This document shows, in pieces, positions 15,801 to 18,827 of a DNA stretch of 18,827 bases (position 1 is the first letter of the stretch; each line of letters opens with the position of its first letter). The translations under genes and the position numbers were made by a program. This DNA is from Gammaproteobacteria bacterium (lineage in GTDB: Bacteria; Pseudomonadota; Gammaproteobacteria; SZUA-140): NCBI GenBank assembly GCA_003230195.1, contig QIHH01000266.1, positions 1-18,827 on the forward strand, in the 5' to 3' direction. The notes beneath the pieces are model-generated. The model saw only the letters and a list, made by a program, of their open reading frames with translations, was not told where the DNA came from and did no database searches.

Positions 15801-17123
15801 TTGATTACCCGCTGGCTGGATATCGGTGCGCCTAAGTTGAATGTGCATGATGATATGATGCGCCCAGTGATGACGCTTACACCGGTTGGCGGCACCAGTG
15901 TGAGTAGTATTTTAGTGGGATTATGGGATGACTCTCCGCTGGATTTTACCCGCTTCAGTGTGACTGCCAATGGTGTCGACATTACCCCGCAGATAACCGG
16001 TTTACCGGATACAGTGACTGTTATCTTGCCTGTCACGGTGACTGAGAACAATGCCGACACTGTCGAAATTACACTGGAAATCTGGGATAAACCTGATCGC
16101 AGCTGGAGCAGGGAACGACCTGATGAAGTTGCTGCTAATCGCACACGCAGAACGGTTACAGGGCGAGCTCTGTTGCGCATGGTTGGGAGCAGCGTTGCCA
16201 ATCGTGCGCCCACTGCCGCAAGCGCCAGTATTGCTACGGACGAAAATGTGCGAAGCGAAGGTGTGTTTGCATCGGTGAGCGACCCGGATATTGGTGACAC
16301 GCATATCATCAGCATTGTTTCACAACCTGAATTCGGTAATGCGGCAGTCGTTAATAATCAATTAGTTTATATCCCCAACAGCGGCTTTAGTGGCACTGAC
16401 AGTTTTCAGTTCAACGCCAGTGATCTGGGCGGATTGTCTGTCAATGGTGTTGCTAGCGTCACAGTGTTCGCTGCAATGGCAGATACCACACCCCCGAATA
16501 TCACGCTTAATGGCAATAGTCCGCAAACAATTACCGTGGGCAGTGCTTATGTTGAACTGGGCGCCACTGCGAGCGACGCTGTGGATGGGAATATCAGTAC
16601 ATCGATTATGATTGATAATGCAACTGTTAATGTCAATGCCGTAGGTAGTTACATCGTGACTTATAGCGTCTCTGATGCTGCTGGCAACGCCGCAACAGCA
16701 GTAACTCGCACGGTAAATGTTGTTGCAATGATGGATACCACTCCTCCGAGTATCAGGCTTAATGGCGATAATCCGCAAACAATCACCGTGGGAAGTGCAT
16801 ATGCCGAGCTGGGTGCAACCGCGAACGATGCTGTGAGTGGCGATATTAGTGACAACATTGTGATTGATGTTTCTGGCGTAGATACGAGTAGGACAGGCTT
16901 TTATCGTGTTACTTACGATGTTGTCGATGGGGCAGGTAATTCGGCGTGGCAAGCGACGCGGACAATCAGCGTCGTAGCCGCAGCCATTGTTGATAACACA
17001 CCTGCCTCCGGTGGTGGTAGCTTTGGAATATGGTTGCTCATGGCTATGTTATTAGTGAAGGGAGCCGTTATGTTTGGTCGGTATCCCTTAGCTGCATTCA
17101 CTAAAATGGGGAGAAGAATATGA
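12888..17123 (+). CDS. Large exported HzsA-related di-haem protein with PD40 propeller and Ig-like domains
   Basis: A 1411-residue protein. Residues 31-56 form a signal peptide ending VSA|A; the 30 residues before it are unusual, and a TTG at 12978 would give a normal 26-residue signal. Residues about 65-400 look like a PD40/TolB-type propeller (PNVSFDGRYVVYTKF, FFMPDGRIGFTSNR, VFVMDRDGRNMEVLS, LFEINPDGSAPF). Two haem c attachment motifs follow, CSGCH (748-752) and CASCH (829-833), then a vicinal Cys pair (FQCCTP) and MPEAEKRLITRWLDIGAP, typical of a cytochrome c end. This order resembles hydrazine-synthase-alpha-like (HzsA-related) proteins, a family wider than anammox; hydrazine synthesis is not implied. 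Next come a cadherin/Ig-like domain (1105-1195), two DUF5011-type domains (1199-1364), and a Gly-rich, hydrophobic, basic tail. The reaction is unknown. The stop overlaps the next start. Confidence 0.75.
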   Translation: MIQIQVPLALKLEGVSDEGASPHKTRSLIILVKYIIPAWAIFGILAVFTLPETVSAAQQRAAQFASIDYDVVYVRCPRGKEPVSRNGTRDLLNWNGVNDLWLSAANNIYHQPGCDLVLHDSSMTPGDRAAEKVLVDCDEDDTANPVCSVVDPNVSFDGRYVVYTKFTDTRTFLTDLGVQGIDSAGRQSFMRLDPNGAINGNRFADVLATNFKPYANPALVFIYDLQTGTDMQVSPDSKMFSGRAHPGKDAEWSSNIPVMDTGPFFMPDGRIGFTSNREQGFARFQVFVMDRDGRNMEVLSHRAMANQLHPATLMDGRIVYTNFDRMLQRLSNNNFSLFEINPDGSAPFIFAGKNDPTKWSYHYFTQLSDGDIVTALYYNWQQTGLGALERFPVNPPGPDFVHRRISVGVAGAVLNTSPDTWRSGNDLLPFARPEQFRLTLQAGAGDSQMRTYRNASDYFTHPVDGRTVTMSGRFTHPAAAPDNDLLTTYAIGGASTLGDTVFRNTTLEAVMKVIGKDAGIWLLPLEPNSTRQIEHIADDARIVVDFPEYHEIMPRAVVSYQTIYGIPRPDPDNTRSPTRNDGTQDPRLPAGAPYGLTGAASLFDRETRSLNGTPWNMKDGGGAMSGRTYMNLAVSGAELAIFDNEEIFGIRLLMPVPVIPKDLPRYISAEKWSGVQRHDLRILGEYPVRKPDGNGVEPEDDQGNPDTSFIVRVPADTPFLMQTIDKRGMALDIETTSRSVARGEQQFCSGCHVHTREGMDTFASRAKTDTSAFGDFIAASAPLFVGEDNGYPTIATAQATYPDEAGSTARRSFAVDWVNNIAPIIENRCASCHAEGESAQQLTGLRLDGNNRTYDLIITNKYKREDGTNIDARSKPGDGLTDIDVPGTDRITFRFQCCTPSRWVSVNSARSSMLAWALYGERLDGRDPVTGLPPAGSGVLVDGQGREFPEIWPKVGEHLAHVANMPEAEKRLITRWLDIGAPKLNVHDDMMRPVMTLTPVGGTSVSSILVGLWDDSPLDFTRFSVTANGVDITPQITGLPDTVTVILPVTVTENNADTVEITLEIWDKPDRSWSRERPDEVAANRTRRTVTGRALLRMVGSSVANRAPTAASASIATDENVRSEGVFASVSDPDIGDTHIISIVSQPEFGNAAVVNNQLVYIPNSGFSGTDSFQFNASDLGGLSVNGVASVTVFAAMADTTPPNITLNGNSPQTITVGSAYVELGATASDAVDGNISTSIMIDNATVNVNAVGSYIVTYSVSDAAGNAATAVTRTVNVVAMMDTTPPSIRLNGDNPQTITVGSAYAELGATANDAVSGDISDNIVIDVSGVDTSRTGFYRVTYDVVDGAGNSAWQATRTISVVAAAIVDNTPASGGGSFGIWLLMAMLLVKGAVMFGRYPLAAFTKMGRRI
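16482..16979 (+). repeat. Tandem DUF5011-type Ig-like domain duplication
   Basis: Two consecutive copies of about 82 residues (16482-16733 including a short linker, and 16734-16979) each begin DTTPP. Each runs through LNG, NPQTITVGSAY or SPQTITVGSAY, ELGATA and a Val-Thr-Tyr strand to GN and a final Val-Val-Ala. The first 110 or so bases of the copies are very similar even at third codon positions, whereas the second halves differ more, suggesting fairly recent duplication or gene conversion limited to the 5' part. Confidence 0.85.
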
Positions 17124-18827
17124 ATTTTTTTAATACAACATTTCTATCGATGAGATCTGTTTTTTTTAAAACACGCTGGGCTATTTTGACCTTATTATTC
17201 TTTATGCTGTCGGCTCAAGTATCTACGGCAGGTTCACATCCCAATATGTATTTGAATCAAGCTGAGATTGATGCAATAAATGCTAAAGTAGCTACGGAAG
17301 CCGAGCCTTGGTTCAGTGCATACAATCAGGTCATGGCATCGGCCGATGCGTTGTTGAATGCGCCAGTTGATTCGGAAAAACCCTATTTGAGCGTGACCTA
17401 CCAGGGGCGAACCACCAAAATATATCACACTCGTTCTCCGTATTGTGGCTGGACGGCGGTTGATGGGCAGTCCCCCGATTGTCGTGGCGGTCAAATTAAT
17501 CCCAATGTTGACAGAGGAGATTATGTGGCTGCGATTGCCCTCGGTAATGCAGTGCGGGATTTGGGATTGGCTTATGCATTTACTGGCAATGCAGACTATG
17601 CGGAAAAGGCGATCAACTATATTCGGGTCTGGTCAATAAACTCAGAGACTAGGATGCATCCTAGGTACAACGTGAGTATTGAGTTGTACATTACCATGCC
17701 AGGGTATTTTTATGGTGCGGATTTGATCTGGAATTACAGCGGCTGGGATCCTATCGAGAAAAACACGTTCAGGAGCTGGGTCAAATCGATAGCTGAAACG
17801 ACCAGAATAGAGCAAGGTAAAGTGATTGCAGTCGCAGTAGATTCGGACGGAAACCCCTCTGCATCAGGATTAAACAATTTTGCTAATTGGCGAAATGTGC
17901 TGATTGGTGCAGCGGGAGCCTTGTTGGATGACGATGATCTGTTGAATTATATGGAATGGGCGTGGAAGCACCTAGTCTCTGTGCAAATTAACGGCATTGG
18001 TAGCCAGTATCCCGGCTATTTGGGACAGGAGGTGACCCGGCCTCGTGGATTGCACTACTCTCTGTATGCGGTCAACGCCATGCTTCAGGGTGCCGAAATC
18101 ATGCGGCATCGTGGCGTTAATCTTTACGATTATGAGGGGCCGGGAGGAACCAGTGTGCGGCTAGCATTGGATTTTGTTACACCGTTTGCCCGGGAATCTT
18201 GCGTTGTCGACTGTACCTGGAAAACGATTGATGGTCGAAGGCAGATCACAGAGATTACTCAGAATGACAGCATGGCTATGTATGAGCTGGCATATTCTTA
18301 TTATCAGGATCCGGATTATCAGGAAGTAGTTAATCATTGGGGGAGGCCGCTGGATGAAATTCGGGTAATGGGTCTTACCACGCTCACGCACGCCATTGCT
18401 TTTGACGTTAATGTCCCGCAGATTACACCGGTCATCGTATCGCAGCCCGAAGCAATTACGGCCACAGGGGGCGAGGACGCCACGTTTAGCGTGGTTGCCA
18501 CGGGAAGTGGTACTTTGAGTTACCAATGGTTGCGCGGCGGCAGCGCTATTCTTAATGCGACTAGCGCCAGCTACACAGTGAGCGATGTCGATTCGTCAGA
18601 CGACGGCAGCCGATATCGCATCAAAGTGAGCAATGACCTAGGCAATGTTGACAGCGATGAAGTGAGATTAACCGTGCAGGCGGATGTCATAGCGCCGACA
18701 CTGATCTCAGCCGTTGCTGCTAACGACACCCGTGTGGATATCACCTTTAGCGAAGCGGTTAGCCCGAGCAGTGCTGAAACCAGTACTAACTACCAAATAA
18801 ACCTCGGCATTGATGTGACTGCTGCCA
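17120..18827 (+). CDS. Exported alginate-lyase-family protein with Ig-like modules (3' end outside window)
   Basis: The frame runs off the window, giving the first 569 residues. A signal peptide (1-37, cut STA|GS) is followed by an all-helical alginate-lyase-like domain (about 40-400, PF05426 type): MYLNQAEIDAINAKV, DYVAAIALGNAVRDLGLAYAFTG, NNFANW (252-257) and RPRGLHYSLYAV (from 307). The paired Asn-Trp and Arg/His-Tyr segments match those lining the catalytic cleft in this lyase group, which cleaves uronic-acid polysaccharides by beta-elimination. After it comes an Ig-like domain (about 436-520: VIVSQPEAITATGGEDATFSV, YQWLRGG, YRIKVSNDLGNV), then the beginning of an SbsA-like Ig module (IAPTLISAVAANDTRVDITFSEAV). 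Four cysteines (two near 110-120, ESCVVDC later) could form disulfides. ATGA overlap and GGGAGAAG couple it to the upstream gene. Exact polysaccharide substrate is unknown. Confidence 0.8.
   Translation, partial: MNFFNTTFLSMRSVFFKTRWAILTLLFFMLSAQVSTAGSHPNMYLNQAEIDAINAKVATEAEPWFSAYNQVMASADALLNAPVDSEKPYLSVTYQGRTTKIYHTRSPYCGWTAVDGQSPDCRGGQINPNVDRGDYVAAIALGNAVRDLGLAYAFTGNADYAEKAINYIRVWSINSETRMHPRYNVSIELYITMPGYFYGADLIWNYSGWDPIEKNTFRSWVKSIAETTRIEQGKVIAVAVDSDGNPSASGLNNFANWRNVLIGAAGALLDDDDLLNYMEWAWKHLVSVQINGIGSQYPGYLGQEVTRPRGLHYSLYAVNAMLQGAEIMRHRGVNLYDYEGPGGTSVRLALDFVTPFARESCVVDCTWKTIDGRRQITEITQNDSMAMYELAYSYYQDPDYQEVVNHWGRPLDEIRVMGLTTLTHAIAFDVNVPQITPVIVSQPEAITATGGEDATFSVVATGSGTLSYQWLRGGSAILNATSASYTVSDVDSSDDGSRYRIKVSNDLGNVDSDEVRLTVQADVIAPTLISAVAANDTRVDITFSEAVSPSSAETSTNYQINLGIDVTAA

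Noticed and set aside
15572..16315. 247-codon open frame on the minus strand inside the large exported-protein gene
   Set aside because: It lies entirely antisense to a gene with clear domains and signal peptide, resembles no family, and is a by-product of codon use.
16362..16952. 196-codon minus-strand frame rich in Cys, Ile, Asn and His
   Set aside because: Antisense of the Ig-like repeats; its repetitive look comes from the tandem domains on the other strand.
12888..17123. True hydrazine synthase (anammox) subunit
   Set aside because: Only the domain order resembles HzsA; no beta or gamma subunit genes or other anammox genes are present, and the surroundings are gammaproteobacterial.

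Overview
The window looks like a gammaproteobacterial chromosome segment of moderate GC. SecA, the stringent starvation proteins SspA/SspB, DjlA and the second-type elongation factor G all resemble gammaproteobacterial versions, and secA followed directly by argJ is an arrangement known from Pseudomonas and relatives. I cannot name genus or species from the sequence.

Layout. Positions 1-2734 hold the 3' half of secA and a complete argJ. A 589-base stretch without a convincing gene follows (2735-3323) and contains what may be debris of a decayed small gene. Next come a copper P-type ATPase and a small membrane-anchored cupredoxin-like protein joined by an ATGA overlap (3324-5917), djlA (6026-6781), sspA and sspB (6897-8001), and a Wzz-type polysaccharide chain-length protein (8104-9561). 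A perfect 15-bp hairpin (9586-9623) separates this rightward block from a leftward EF-G gene of the second (FusA2/EF-G2) type (9669-11775). That gene is broken by a perfect 22-bp tandem duplication; removing one copy restores a 694-residue reading frame. Beyond a divergent promoter region lie a hotdog acyl-CoA thioesterase (12145-12546) and a two-gene operon for large exported proteins running off the window end (12888-18827).

The last operon is the least ordinary part. Its first gene encodes a 1411-residue exported protein with a PD40/TolB-like propeller, two CXXCH haem c motifs in an arrangement resembling hydrazine-synthase-alpha-like (HzsA-related) proteins, three Ig-like domains (two of them a tandem duplication) and a Gly-rich/hydrophobic/basic C-terminal tail resembling a sorting signal. 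Its stop overlaps the start of a second exported protein with an alginate-lyase-family fold and C-terminal Ig-like modules. The coupling suggests a joint extracytoplasmic role, possibly polysaccharide cleavage plus redox chemistry, but that is inference.

No tRNA, rRNA, CRISPR array, transposase or integrase was seen.
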